Source: Beijerinckiaceae bacterium
GTDB lineage: Bacteria > Pseudomonadota > Alphaproteobacteria > Rhizobiales > Beijerinckiaceae
Direction of reading: 5' to 3'
Length of the DNA: 64,000 bases
Assembly (NCBI GenBank): GCA_024304885.1
Contig: JALJOM010000003.1
Span: forward strand, 840,110-904,109
The stretch's first letter is position 1. Each line of letters begins with the position of its first letter. Positions 30,705 through 41,000 of the stretch are shown piece after piece. The notes beneath the pieces were generated by a model. It worked only from the letters and a program-made list of their open reading frames with translations, made no database searches and was not told where the DNA came from. The translations under genes were made by a program, and so were the position numbers.

Positions 30705-31322
30705 CTATTGCGCGAGCCGCTGCAGGCCGCGCCGGATCAGCTCCGCCGATCCGACGCCATCGCCGAGGACCGCGGCGGAGGCCGCGACCGCTGCGGCCGC
30801 TTGCGCGCGCCCGTAGCCGAGATTGACGAGCACCGTGATCGCGTCCTCGATCGCCGGCGCAGGCGCCTTGCCGCCGGCGTGCCCGCCGAGGAGTGCCGCG
30901 ACAGGGCCGGGCGCTCCGGCAGGCAGCGCCTTGTCCTTCAGTTCGGCGACGATGCGTGCGGCGAGCTTCGGCCCGACGCCGGGCGCGCGGGCGAGTGCCG
31001 CCTTGTCCTGGGCAGCGATGGCCGAGGCGAGGTCGCGCGCGCCGAGCGCGCCTTCGATCGCGATCGCGAGCCTCGCGCCGACCCCCTGCACCGATTGCAG
31101 GAGGCGGAACCAGTCGCGCTCGGCCTCGCTCGGAAAGCCGTAGAGCTTGAGCGAATCTTCCCTGAGCTGCGTCTCGATCGCGAGCGTCGCGGGCTCGCCG
31201 GCTCGGGGAAGCCCTTGCAGGGTCCTCTGCGAGCAATGAACGACATATCCGACCCCGTTCACGTCGAGGATCACGAAATCCTCGCCGATCTCGTCGATCA
31301 CGCCTTTGAGCTTGCCGATCAT
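30705..31322 (-). CDS. ruvA: Holliday junction branch-migration protein RuvA
   Basis: The 205-residue protein starts [26 protein letters not shown] (OB fold), with helix-hairpin-helix segments ([23 protein letters not shown]) and a C-terminal RuvB-binding domain. It binds four-way junctions and directs RuvB. The start overlaps the ruvC stop (ATGA). ruvB, usually next, does not follow within the window. Confidence 0.95.
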   Translation of the reverse strand: MIGKLKGVIDEIGEDFVILDVNGVGYVVHCSQRTLQGLPRAGEPATLAIETQLREDSLKLYGFPSEAERDWFRLLQSVQGVGARLAIAIEGALGARDLASAIAAQDKAALARAPGVGPKLAARIVAELKDKALPAGAPGPVAALLGGHAGGKAPAPAIEDAITVLVNLGYGRAQAAAAVAASAAVLGDGVGSAELIRRGLQRLAQ

Positions 31323-31876
31323 TTCGAAGGATTCGCCTCCGAGGCGTCGCGGTTGCCCGGTGCGTCGGGTCCGGGAGGCGCCGCGCCGCGCGCCCGGCGA
31401 TGCTGCGCATGGGTGATCGCGACGGCGAGTGCGTCGGCGGCGTCGGCGCTCGCGGCATCGCTGCGCGGCAGAAGCACCTTCACCATCGCGGCGATCTGGG
31501 CCTTCTCGGCATGGCCGCTCCCCGTGACCGTCTTCTTGATCAGGTTCGCGGCATATTCGAAGACGGAAAGCCCCGCGAGCGCCGGAACGACGAGAGCGAT
31601 CGCGCGGGCCTGGCCGAGCTTCAGCGCCGATTGAGGGTCGCGGTTGACGAAGGTCTCCTCGGCCGCGGCCTCGTCTGGCCCGTGCGCATGGATGACCGCG
31701 GCGAGGCCTTCGTGAAGCCCACGCAGGCGTGTCGCCAGCGTCGAGCCCGCGTGAGAGGTTACGACGCCGCTCGCAACGAACACGAGCCGCGAGCCGGCGA
31801 CATCCACGACGCCCCACCCCATCCGACGCAGGCCGGGATCTATGCCGAGGATCCGGACGGTATCGCGTTCGCTCAT
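31319..31876 (-). CDS. ruvC: Holliday junction endonuclease RuvC
   Basis: The 185-residue protein has the four acidic catalytic positions of RuvC: D in LGIDPGL, E in EETFVNRDP, and D/D near the C-terminal [14 protein letters not shown]. It cuts four-way junctions during recombinational repair. The ATG at 31876 fits the family; a very long frame upstream to 33778 is antisense to rplY and pth. It is coupled to ruvA. Confidence 0.95.
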   Translation of the reverse strand: MSERDTVRILGIDPGLRRMGWGVVDVAGSRLVFVASGVVTSHAGSTLATRLRGLHEGLAAVIHAHGPDEAAAEETFVNRDPQSALKLGQARAIALVVPALAGLSVFEYAANLIKKTVTGSGHAEKAQIAAMVKVLLPRSDAASADAADALAVAITHAQHRRARGAAPPGPDAPGNRDASEANPSK

Positions 31877-32062
31877 CGGCACGGATCCCCTCGCTCGGCC
31901 ATCATGATATGCCGCTCGCCGCCCCCGACAGCTCGCGCGAGGCGGCACGCCCGTTGCGCGTGCCCCGAGCCGTGAGTATAAACCCCGCTGCGCATCCTTC
32001 CGCACCCCTGGAGGCACGGGCGCAGAGCTTTCTTCACTAAAAACCGGGACGAGCACAACCAC

Positions 32063-32743
32063 ATGGCCGAAACGACAACTCTCACGGCCACGGCACGCGG
32101 CGGGACAGGCAAGGGGGCCGCCCGCAGCACTCGCCGTGACGGACGAATTCCCGCCGTGATCTATGGCGGGGGCGATCCCGCCGAGCCGATCGCGCTCGAC
32201 TTTCGTGAGCTGAACAAGCTCATCTACGCCGGGCATTTCCTGACCACGATCTTCGAGATCGAGATCGACGGACGGAAGCAGCGCGTGATCCCGCGCGACT
32301 ACCAGCTCGACCCGGTGAAGGACCAGCCGCTTCACGTCGATTTCATGCGCCTCAAGCCGGGCGCGAGCCTGCGCGTCGAGGTGCCGGTCCATTTCGTGAA
32401 CCAGGACATCTGCCCCGGCCTCAAGAAGGGCGGTAGCTTGAACGTCGTGCGCCATGCGGTCGCCATGCGCGTGCCGGCCGATGCCATCCCCGATGCGATC
32501 GTCGCCGACCTCGCCAAGCTCGAGATCGCGGAATCCCTGCATATTTCGGGCATTCCGCTGCCCGAGGGCTGCAAGCCGGTCGAGCGCGATCGCGACTTCA
32601 CCGTGGCGACGATCGTGCCGCCCGTGGTCGTGGCCGAGGATCCGGCCGCAGCCGCCGCAGCAGCTGCCGCCAAGGGCGGCAAGGCCGCCAAGGGCGGCAA
32701 GGCCGCTGCCGCCCCCGCCGCGGCTCCTGCGAAGAAGAAATAG
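32063..32743 (+). CDS. rplY: Large ribosomal subunit protein bL25 (Ctc type)
   Basis: The 226-residue long form has an L25 domain (about 5-95) that binds 5S rRNA, a C-terminal TL5/Ctc domain (to about 190) and an Ala/Gly/Lys-rich tail (about 192-226). Typical openings include [21 protein letters not shown]. The divergent ruvC lies 186 bases upstream. pth follows after a repeat, the common rplY-pth arrangement. Confidence 0.94.
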   Translation: MAETTTLTATARGGTGKGAARSTRRDGRIPAVIYGGGDPAEPIALDFRELNKLIYAGHFLTTIFEIEIDGRKQRVIPRDYQLDPVKDQPLHVDFMRLKPGASLRVEVPVHFVNQDICPGLKKGGSLNVVRHAVAMRVPADAIPDAIVADLAKLEIAESLHISGIPLPEGCKPVERDRDFTVATIVPPVVVAEDPAAAAAAAAAKGGKAAKGGKAAAAPAAAPAKKK

Positions 32744-32762
32744 GGTCCGGCCGGCCTGCCGT

Positions 32763-32899
32763 AGAGCGGGTTCCGATCCTGTGGAATCGGTAATCCGCTC
32801 TACATCCTTGTTTTGCCACATTTTCGCATCGATGTCGATCACTCGAGACATCGAGATCGAAATGCGAACTGGTGTCCACTTCGCCGGAAAATGCTCTAG
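32763..32899 (-). repeat. Intergenic repeat copy 9 (R2, reverse)
   Basis: AGAGCGGGTTCCGATCC/GGAATCGG...CCGCTCT hairpin, TTGTTTTGCCACATTTTCGC, then TTCGCCGGAAAATGCTCTAG. It lies between rplY and pth and may affect read-through. Confidence 0.85.
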
Positions 32900-32935
32900 G
32901 GGTGGGCCGACACGCTCCTGCCGCGGACGAACGCC

Positions 32936-33532
32936 ATGCTTCTCTTCGTCGGCCTCGGCAACATCGGCAAGGTCTATTCCGGCAATCGCCACAATGTCGG
33001 GTTCATGGTCATCGACGCCATCGCGCGCGACAATGCATGTGCCGGGTTTCGCCCCCGCTTCCAGGGCAAGCTCGGAGAGATCACGCTCGCCGGCGAGCGC
33101 GTGCTGCTCCTGAAGCCCGAGACCTACATGAACGAATCGGGGCGCAGCGTCGGCGAGGCGGTGCGCTTCTTCAAGATCGACGTTGCCAACGTCGTGGTGT
33201 TCCACGACGAGCTCGATCTCGCCCCCGGCAAGGTGCGGGTGAAGACCGGCGGCGGCAATGCCGGCCATAACGGCCTGAAATCCTTGAGCGCGCATATCGG
33301 TAACGGCTATCGCCGCGTGCGGCTCGGGATCGGCCATCCCGGCGACAAGGATCTCGTCCACAACTATGTGCTCGGCGACTTCGCCAAGAGCGAGATCGCG
33401 CGCGTCGAGGCCTTGTGCCTCGCGATCTCGGCGAATGCCGAGCTTCTCGCCAAAGGCGAGGACGAGGCCTTCCAGAACAAGATCCATCATGCGATGGAGA
33501 CCGCGGGCTACGGCAAGGACGGGCTTTTCTGA
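32936..33532 (+). CDS. pth: Peptidyl-tRNA hydrolase
   Basis: The 198-residue enzyme starts [24 protein letters not shown]. The catalytic His of RHNVGF, the conserved [10 protein letters not shown] and [25 protein letters not shown] (given in parts) are present. It frees tRNA from prematurely released peptidyl-tRNA. Family length is normal. It ends facing mtgA. Confidence 0.96.
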   Translation: MLLFVGLGNIGKVYSGNRHNVGFMVIDAIARDNACAGFRPRFQGKLGEITLAGERVLLLKPETYMNESGRSVGEAVRFFKIDVANVVVFHDELDLAPGKVRVKTGGGNAGHNGLKSLSAHIGNGYRRVRLGIGHPGDKDLVHNYVLGDFAKSEIARVEALCLAISANAELLAKGEDEAFQNKIHHAMETAGYGKDGLF

Positions 33533-33555
33533 GCCGGGACTCGTGCCCGCCGTGC

Positions 33556-34317
33556 TCACCGCACGCAGGCGAAGAGGTCGGCGTCGGCCACTCGCATCCG
33601 CGCGAGGTTCTTGCGCGCCAGCGCCGCGTGGCCGCGTGATGGTCGCGCCGCGTTGCGCCAGCGCGGGCCAGGCAGCGCGGTCGCGAGGAGGGCCGCCTCG
33701 CGCGTGTCGATCCGATCGGCGCTCTTCGCGAAATAATGCCGCGCCGCGGCCTCGGCGCCGAAGATCCCGTCTCCCCATTCGGCGATGTTCAGGTAGACCT
33801 CGAGGATGCGCCGCTTCGGCCAGACCGCATCGACGAGGAGCGCGAGCGGAATCTCGAGCGCCTTGCGGAAATAGGATCGTGACGGCCAGAGGAAGAGGTT
33901 CTTCGCCGTCTGCATGGTGAGGGTCGAAGCCCCACGCGCCGGCCCGTCAGCATCGGCGGCATCGATCACGCCGCGCAGCGCCTCCCAATCGACCCCGTCG
34001 TGACGGCAAAACCGAGCATCTTCCGAGACCACGACCGCCTTGCGCAACTCCATCGAGATATGCTCGAGAGGAACATAAGCTCGGTCAACTTCCTCACCGA
34101 GCGCCCGGCGCGCGAGCATCAAGGTGGAGACCGGCGGCATGAACGAATAGGCGACGAGGAGGCCGACGAGCACCAGGGCCACGACCGCGCCGGCGCCGAG
34201 CAAGAGGCGCACGAGCAAGCCCAAGATATGCCCTCCGCTCGACCTCGCATGCATGGCCGAGCCTTGACCGATCGCCGCGGATCGGGCAAGCGGAAGCTCC
34301 ACCCCGGCATGTGTCAT
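33556..34317 (-). CDS. mtgA: Monofunctional biosynthetic peptidoglycan transglycosylase
   Basis: The 253-residue protein has one N-terminal membrane helix (about 30-55) and a periplasmic GT51 domain. The catalytic Glu lies in [17 protein letters not shown], followed by [25 protein letters not shown] motif and [20 protein letters not shown] (quoted in parts). It polymerises lipid II into glycan strands and has no transpeptidase domain. Start may be ATG 34317 or the internal Met 22. It diverges from the prenyl synthase gene. Confidence 0.93.
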   Translation of the reverse strand: MTHAGVELPLARSAAIGQGSAMHARSSGGHILGLLVRLLLGAGAVVALVLVGLLVAYSFMPPVSTLMLARRALGEEVDRAYVPLEHISMELRKAVVVSEDARFCRHDGVDWEALRGVIDAADADGPARGASTLTMQTAKNLFLWPSRSYFRKALEIPLALLVDAVWPKRRILEVYLNIAEWGDGIFGAEAAARHYFAKSADRIDTREAALLATALPGPRWRNAARPSRGHAALARKNLARMRVADADLFACVR

Positions 34318-34430
34318 TCGTGCAACGGTTTATCACTGCGTTCCGAGGACAGGGATTTTTGCCCGATTGCTCGGCGAATCCACATTTCCCGGCCGGGATT
34401 CGTGCCGGGCACGCCGACGTCGGAGGCTTC

Positions 34431-35348
34431 ATGGACACCGAATTCGAGGCGCGGCTCGCCGCTGTCGCCGATGCGACCGAGCGGAGGCTCGAGGCCTTGC
34501 TGGCGCCGGCCCCGCTTCCCGGCGAGACCCTTCGGCCTGCGCGCTTTCTCGACGCGATGCGTTATGCGAGCCTCGGCGGGGGCAAGCGCCTGCGTCCCTT
34601 CCTCGTGGTCGAGACCGCGCGGCTCTTCGGCGTCGAGGGTGAAGCCGTCGTCCGCGTCGCGGCGGCGGTCGAGATGATCCATTGCTACTCGCTCGTCCAC
34701 GACGACCTGCCGGCGCTCGACAACGATGACCTCAGGCGCGGCCGGCCGACGGTTCACAAGGCTTTCGACGAGGCGACCGCGATCCTCGTCGGCGATGCGC
34801 TGCTCACCTTGGCGTTCGACGTTCTTTCGGACGAGGCGACGCATGCCGACCCCGCGGTCCGCATCGCCCTCGTTCATGCACTCGCGCGAGCGGCCGGTGT
34901 CGGCGGCATGGTCGGCGGCCAGGTCCTCGATCTCGAGGCCGAGGCGACGACCGAGCCGCACACGGCCGAGGCGGTGATCCGGCTGCAGTCGATGAAGACC
35001 GGAGCGCTGCTCCATCATGCGGTGGAGGCCGGCGCCATCCTCGGCCGGGCGGATGCAGAGGCGCGGGCGGCGCTCTCCGCCTACGGCCATGCGCTCGGCG
35101 CGGCCTTCCAGGTCGCCGACGATATCCTCGATGTCGTGGCCGACGAAGCGGCGCTCGGCAAGCGCGCGGGCAAGGATGCCGGCCGCAACAAGGCGACGCT
35201 CGTCGCCGTGCTCGGGCTCGAGGCGGCGCGCGAGCGTTGCGACAAGCTGGTGGCCGAGGCGATCGCGGCGCTCGGCCGGCTTCCCGCGGGCTCGGCCACG
35301 GGCGTTCTCGCGGAGGCCGCCCGCTTCGTCGCCCGCCGCAACAGCTGA
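34431..35348 (+). CDS. ispA: Polyprenyl synthetase, probably farnesyl diphosphate synthase
   Basis: The 305-residue protein starts at ATG 34431 (GGAGG upstream). It has both Asp-rich motifs, HDDLPALDNDD and VADDILDVVAD, the GGKRLRP substrate site and MKTGAL. Two extra residues in the first motif (DDxxxxD form) and the overall size fit bacterial FPP synthase (IspA); geranylgeranyl synthase of similar type is possible. It makes C15 diphosphate for quinones and cell-wall carrier lipids. Confidence 0.9.
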   Translation: MDTEFEARLAAVADATERRLEALLAPAPLPGETLRPARFLDAMRYASLGGGKRLRPFLVVETARLFGVEGEAVVRVAAAVEMIHCYSLVHDDLPALDNDDLRRGRPTVHKAFDEATAILVGDALLTLAFDVLSDEATHADPAVRIALVHALARAAGVGGMVGGQVLDLEAEATTEPHTAEAVIRLQSMKTGALLHHAVEAGAILGRADAEARAALSAYGHALGAAFQVADDILDVVADEAALGKRAGKDAGRNKATLVAVLGLEAARERCDKLVAEAIAALGRLPAGSATGVLAEAARFVARRNS

Positions 35349-35367
35349 GGTGTGAACCGCGCGAGCG

Positions 35368-37791
35368 GTGCTGGATTGGGTTACGGTGCGGATTCGTGCG
35401 AAACTCGCCCAGGTCGAGCCGATCCGCCTCGCGACACCGAAAGCACACACCAGCGTGAAGAAGTCACAAGCGGGCAACCCTCAGGGGACGCTCCCCTCGC
35501 GAGACGATATCCTCGCCTTCATCGCGCGCGAGCGCGAGGCGGCGGGCGAGCGCGGACCCGGCAAAATCGGCAAGCGCGAGATCGCGCGCGCCTTCGACAT
35601 CACGGGCGATGATCGGATCGCCTTGAAGCGCTTGCTCAAGGAGCTCGAGGCCGAAGGCGCGATCGAGCGGCGGGGAAAAAGCCTGCACAAGCGCGGCATG
35701 CTGCCCTCCGTCGTGCTCGCCGACATCGTCGCGCGCGACCGCGACGGCGATCTCGTCGCTGCACCCGCGGAATGGGACGAGGAGCAGGGACGGGCGCCGC
35801 GGATCGCGGTCGGTCTGCCGCGCAAGCCCCGGCCCAGGACGCCCGCGCCCGCCGTGGGCGACCGCGTGCTCCTGCGCGTCGAGCTCCTGCCGAGCGCCGC
35901 GGCGGGGGAGCCCGCCTATAGCGGGCGCGTCATCAAGCTCCTCACCCGCGCGAGAGCGCAGGTCCTCGGCATCTTCCGCGAGCGTCCCGGAGGCGGCGGG
36001 CGCGTGATCCCTGTGGACAAGCGTAACGTCGCGCGGGGCGAGCTCGAGGTCGCTCCGGGCGCCGAGGGGGAGGCCCGCAGCGGCGATCTCGTCGCGGTCG
36101 ATGTGTTGCGGCCGACCCGCCTCGGCCTGTTGCAGGCGCGCGTGACGGAACGGCTCGGTGCGATCGACACCGAGCGCGCGGTGAGCCTCGTCGCCATCCA
36201 CGCGCATCGCATCCCACACACATTCGGCAAGGACGCGCTTGCCGAGGCCGAGCGCGCGGCTCCGGCTAGTCTCGCCGGCCGCGAGGATTGGCGCGATATT
36301 CCCTTCGTCACGATCGACCCGGCCGACGCCAAGGATCACGACGACGCGGTCCATGCTGAGCCGGATCCCGATCCCGCCAACGTGGGCGGCTTCATCCTGC
36401 GCGTCGCGATCGCTGATGTGGCGGCCTATGTGCGGCCGGGCTCGCCGCTCGACCGCGAGGCGCTCGAGCGCGGCAACTCGGTCTATTTCCCGGATCGTGT
36501 GGTGCCCATGCTGCCGGAGCGAATCTCGAACGATCTCTGCTCGCTCCGGCCGGCCGAGGATCGTCCCGCGATCGCGGTGGAGATGACGATCGCGGCCGAT
36601 GGCCACAAGCTCCACCACCGCTTCCACCGTATCATGATGCGCTCGGCGGGGAAGCTCTCCTACGAGCAAGCTCAGGCCGCGATCGACGGCGCCCCCGACG
36701 ACACGACGGCACCCCTGCGGAGCACCGTCCTCGCACCGCTCTACGCGGCGTACGAAGCCCTGAAGATCGCGCGCGAGAAACGCGGGCCGCTCGATCTCGA
36801 TCTGCCCGAGCGCAAGATCCTCCTGACACCACAGGGCACGGTCGCCCGTGTGGTGACACCGATCCGCCTCGACAGCCACCGGCTGATCGAGGAATTCATG
36901 ATCCTCGCCAATGTCGCGGCGGCAGAGATGCTCGAGGCGAAGCATCAACCTTTCATCTACCGAGCCCACGACGAGCCCGCGGTGGAGAAGCTCGACACTC
37001 TCGCCGAGTTTCTCGCCACGATCGATATCAAGCTCGCCAAGGGCCAAGTCATGCGCTCGGCCCAGTTCAACGGGATTCTCTCCCGGGTGAAAGGCACCGA
37101 CAACGAGCATATCGTCAACGAGGTGGTGTTGCGCACCCAGGCCCAGGCCGAATATGTCGCCGAGAACTACGGCCATTTCGGCCTGAACCTGAAGCGCTAT
37201 GCACATTTCACCTCGCCGATCCGCCGCTATGCGGATCTCGTGGTGCACCGCGCCCTGATCTGCGGCCTCGACCTCGGGCCGGACGGCTTGCCGCCTGCGG
37301 CCCATGCGGAGCTTCCCGAGATCGCGGCGCAGATCTCGGCGGCCGAGCGCCGCGCCATGGCGGCCGAGCGCGAGACGGCGGAGCGGCTCATTGCGGCGCA
37401 TCTTTCGTCCCGGGTCGGCGCGACGTTCCAGGGCCGCATCTCGGGAGCGACAAGAGCCGGGCTCTTCGTCAAGCTCGACGAGACGGGCGCCGACGGCTTC
37501 ATCCCGGCGGCGCTTCTCGGCGACGATTATTTTCGCCACGACGCGGCGCTCCATGCGCTCGTCGGCTCGCGCACCGGGCAAATCCACCGGCTCGGCGACA
37601 TCGTGACGGTGCGCCTCGTCGAGGCCGCGCCGCTCGCGGGGGCGCTGCGCTTCGAGCTCATTCGCGAGACCGCCCCGAGCAAGGCGCCAGCGCGGTCCTC
37701 GTTCTCGAAGCGCTCGGCCCGGCGCAAGAAGGAGGCGGAGGCAGGCCTGTCCGCTGCGGCGGGGTCTCGACGAAGACGGTCGAAACGCTGA
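35368..37791 (+). CDS. rnr: Ribonuclease R
   Basis: The protein has an N-terminal winged-helix-like part (about 40-110), cold-shock domains, the RNB catalytic domain with the four-Asp site in TIDPADAKDHDDAVHAE, the NVAAAE and HFTSPIRRYADLVVHR segments, an S1 domain (about 690-780), and a basic Lys/Arg tail. It digests structured RNA from the 3' end. Start is uncertain: GTG 35368 is the limit of the frame, but GTG 35455 (reads MKKSQAGNPQG) fits homologues better. It is followed by an orphan HicB gene after 44 bases. Confidence 0.94.
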   Translation: MLDWVTVRIRAKLAQVEPIRLATPKAHTSVKKSQAGNPQGTLPSRDDILAFIAREREAAGERGPGKIGKREIARAFDITGDDRIALKRLLKELEAEGAIERRGKSLHKRGMLPSVVLADIVARDRDGDLVAAPAEWDEEQGRAPRIAVGLPRKPRPRTPAPAVGDRVLLRVELLPSAAAGEPAYSGRVIKLLTRARAQVLGIFRERPGGGGRVIPVDKRNVARGELEVAPGAEGEARSGDLVAVDVLRPTRLGLLQARVTERLGAIDTERAVSLVAIHAHRIPHTFGKDALAEAERAAPASLAGREDWRDIPFVTIDPADAKDHDDAVHAEPDPDPANVGGFILRVAIADVAAYVRPGSPLDREALERGNSVYFPDRVVPMLPERISNDLCSLRPAEDRPAIAVEMTIAADGHKLHHRFHRIMMRSAGKLSYEQAQAAIDGAPDDTTAPLRSTVLAPLYAAYEALKIAREKRGPLDLDLPERKILLTPQGTVARVVTPIRLDSHRLIEEFMILANVAAAEMLEAKHQPFIYRAHDEPAVEKLDTLAEFLATIDIKLAKGQVMRSAQFNGILSRVKGTDNEHIVNEVVLRTQAQAEYVAENYGHFGLNLKRYAHFTSPIRRYADLVVHRALICGLDLGPDGLPPAAHAELPEIAAQISAAERRAMAAERETAERLIAAHLSSRVGATFQGRISGATRAGLFVKLDETGADGFIPAALLGDDYFRHDAALHALVGSRTGQIHRLGDIVTVRLVEAAPLAGALRFELIRETAPSKAPARSSFSKRSARRKKEAEAGLSAAAGSRRRRSKR

Positions 37792-37835
37792 ATGACGCAC
37801 CCGAGAGGGCTACCCCGAGACTGCGGACGGAAGCG

Positions 37836-38042
37836 ATGAACCTCAGTATCGAATACGAACGAGAAGAGGACGGCCGGTGGATCGCGGAAGTTCCCGAGCT
37901 CCCGGGCGTTCTCGCCTATGGTACGACCCTCGACGACGTTATGGCAAAGGCCGAGGCACTGACGCTTCGGGTGCTGGCCGAACGGCTCCAGCATGGCGAG
38001 AGTCGGCCCGAGCCTTTGAGCATCTCCATTGCGGCGGCATGA
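37836..38042 (+). CDS. HicB-like antitoxin, apparently orphan
   Basis: The 68-residue protein has the HicB fold sequence: IEYEREEDGRWIAEVPELPG, then GTTLDDVMAKAEALTLRVLAERL. HicB antitoxins neutralise the RNase HicA. Here the stop overlaps an ATG (ATGA) that begins a HicA-like sequence, but that sequence soon breaks off (see the next entry), so the toxin is missing. It may have become a solo regulator or a decaying relic. Confidence 0.8.
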   Translation: MNLSIEYEREEDGRWIAEVPELPGVLAYGTTLDDVMAKAEALTLRVLAERLQHGESRPEPLSISIAAA

Positions 38043-38071
38043 ACCGCTGGCCATCGTTCGAGGCCAGCTGT
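38039..38071 (+). pseudogene. Remnant of hicA start
   Basis: ATG at 38039 overlaps the hicB stop, as in intact hicBA pairs. The first ten residues, MNRWPSFEAS, look like a HicA N-terminus, but what follows is unrelated and soon becomes the convergent end of the next gene. A deletion removing nearly all of hicA would explain this. The match is short. Confidence 0.4.
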
Positions 38072-38093
38072 GGCCGATCGACTCCTGCCGGCC

Positions 38094-41000
38094 TCAGGCC
38101 TCGACCGCACCCACAGGCTCCCGCGATACCACACGCTCGTCCTCGCCAGACGTCGCGGCGAAACGGTCCCGCACCAACGCACCGATCGCCGGATAGTCGA
38201 GCTTGCCCGACCCGAGGAGCGGCACCTTCTCGACGACGAGGATTTCTGCAGGAACGACCAGCTCCGCCGTGCCTCTCGACCTGGCAAAAGCCTGGAAGGC
38301 TGCGCGAGTCGCGTCCGCCTTTTGCGTGACCAGCACGAGCTTCTCGCCCTTGCGCAGGTCCGGCACGGCGACGACGGCCGACGGGACATCGGGCCAGAGG
38401 TCGGTCGCGAGGGATTCGACGGCGGCGAGCGAGATCATCTCCCCGCCGACCTTGGCGAAGCGTTTCGCCCGCCCCTTGATGGTCACGTAGCCATCCGCAT
38501 CGATCGCGACGATGTCCCCGGTGTCGTGCCAGCCGTCCGGCGGCGGCTCGAGCACGCCGGGTTTCTCGGCCCTGAGGTAGCCGAGCATCACGTTCGGCCC
38601 GCGCACCTGGAGCCGGCCGCCGTCGTCGATGCCGGGAACCGGCAGGAGGCGCGCCGCGATGCCGGGCATGAGCCTTCCCACCGTGCCGAAGCGGTTGAAC
38701 ATCGGCGTGTTGAGCGCGAGCACCGGCGAGGTCTCGGTGACGCCGTATCCCTCCAGGAGGCGCACCCCGAACTTCTCCGAGTAGACGTTCCGTGTGGTCT
38801 CCTTGACCGGCTCGGCGCCGGCGAGGATGTAGCGCAAGGATCGAAAGTCGTAGGGGTTCGCGCTGCGGGCATAGCCCGCGAGAAACGTATCGGTACCGAA
38901 CAGGATCGTGGCATTGGTCCCGTAGATCAGCTCGGGGACGGTCCGGTAGTGGAGGGGAGACGGATAGAGATAGACCCGCACGCCCGACACGAGCGGCAGC
39001 ACCAGCCCGACCGTGAAGCCGAACGAGTGGAATACCGGCAGCACGTTGAAGACCTTGTCGGTGCGCCCGAAGTCGATGCGCGCTGCCGCCTGCGCCGCAT
39101 TGGCGAGCATGTTGCGATGGGAAAGCACGACACCCTTCGGCGCGCCTTCCGACCCGGACGTGAACAGGATCGCCGCCGGATCGTCGGGGCGGCGCGCAAC
39201 GAGGGGCTTCCTCGCCGCGAGCAGCCCGCGCAATCGATCGAGGCCGCCGATGGTCTCGCGCAGCTCCTCGAGATAGGTGATCGACACATGCGCGCCGAGC
39301 CGTGCGACGAGCTCGCCGAGCCTGCCTTTCTCGATGAAGGCACGCGACGTGACGAGCACGCCGACCTCGGCCGCCTTGCAGGCCGCGATGATGTTGGCGG
39401 GACCGGCGGTGAAGTTGATCATCGCGGGGACGCGGCCGGTCGACATCAGCCCGAGCACGGTGACGGCGGCGGCATTGGCATTGGGAAGCATCACACCGAC
39501 GGCGGCGCCCTCGGGAGCGAGCGGGGCGAGCTTGGCCCCGAGCACTGCGGCGCCCGCGAGGAGGCGCCGATAGGTCAGGGCGCCGGAGACCGGGTCCTCG
39601 ACGGCGATACGGCCGAGCCCGTGGATCCTCGCAGCCTCGATGACGGCACCGATGACCGTGCGATCGGTCGATGTGGTGCGAAACACGAGATCCGACATGA
39701 CATCGTAGAGCGCTGTTCCTGCGGCATGGCGGCGCGCCTTGCCCTTCAGCACGGGATCGACGATGAGCCTGACCGGCTCCAGCACGGTCACGGTCACCTT
39801 GGGGAACCAGCGCCGGCGCACCTGCTGCGCGGTCAGGTGCGAGAAGAAGGTCGACTCCAGTCCGTCGATGTGGACGGGCACCACCATGGCGTCCGACTTG
39901 TCGGCGACGAGGCCCGCGCCGTCATAGACCTTCATCAGGCTGCCGGTGACGGTCAGCCGGCCCTCGGGAAAGATGACGAGCGTCTCGCCGCTCCGCACCG
40001 CGTTGATGAGGGTGCGCGTCGCCATCGGCTTCAAGGGGTTGAGCGGCATGGCCCGCGTCACCTTCAAGAACGGCTTCACCCACCAGCGCTGCGAGATTCC
40101 GTAGTCGATGGCGAAGACCGGGTCCGTGTCGAGCAGCGACAGCGCCAGGCCCGCGTCGAGGAAGCTCACATGGTTGAGGGCGATGATGACATGCGGCCCC
40201 GCGGCGGCGAGATTTTCCGCGCCGCGCACCTCGAGGCGGAAGACGGCGCGGTAGAGGATCGAGAGAGCGTCGCGGAAGGCGCTCGTCGGCAGGGTGCGCC
40301 AGATCGCGAGCGCCGCCGCGAGGCAGAGCGCCCCGACGACGAGGAAGAGGTGCCCGGTCGCGAGACCCATCCATTGCAGCAAGGCGAAAACGAGCCCTCC
40401 GACGACCATGAAGGCGGCACTGAGCACGTTGACGCCGGCGACGACGCGGGCACGCCGATCGGCCTCGGCCCAGGCCTGCACGGCCGCGAAGGACGGGACG
40501 ATGAACAATCCGCCGGCGACGGCGAGCCCGGCGAGATCGACGGCCGCGCGCAGGCCGAGACCCCTGCCGAGAACGTCGATCGTCGAGCCTTGTGCCGCGG
40601 CAGGCCCCGCGCCGCTGGCCGCCCATCCGAGATCGAGCGCGAAGAGCCCGAGCAGGACCGCACCGATCAATGTGGGGAGGAGAATGATGCGCCCCGCGAG
40701 AAGCCATGCCGCGAGCTGCGAACCCGCGGCGATGCCGATCGCGAAGACGGCGAGATAGGCGGTCACCACCTCCTCGTTGCCGCCGAGCACGTCCTTCACC
40801 AAAGGCGGCAGCAGCGACAAGGCGAGGGCGCCGACGAGCCAGAACCAGCTCACCACGATCCCGCCCCAGCGCAGCCGTGCGTCGCTCCACAGGTCGCGGA
40901 CGAGGGAGGCTGTCGAGCGCAGGATGTTGGTGTCGATCTGCAATGTCGGCGCGGCCTCCCCGGTTCTCGGAATGAGGAGTGCGGCGCCCCAGCATGCGAG

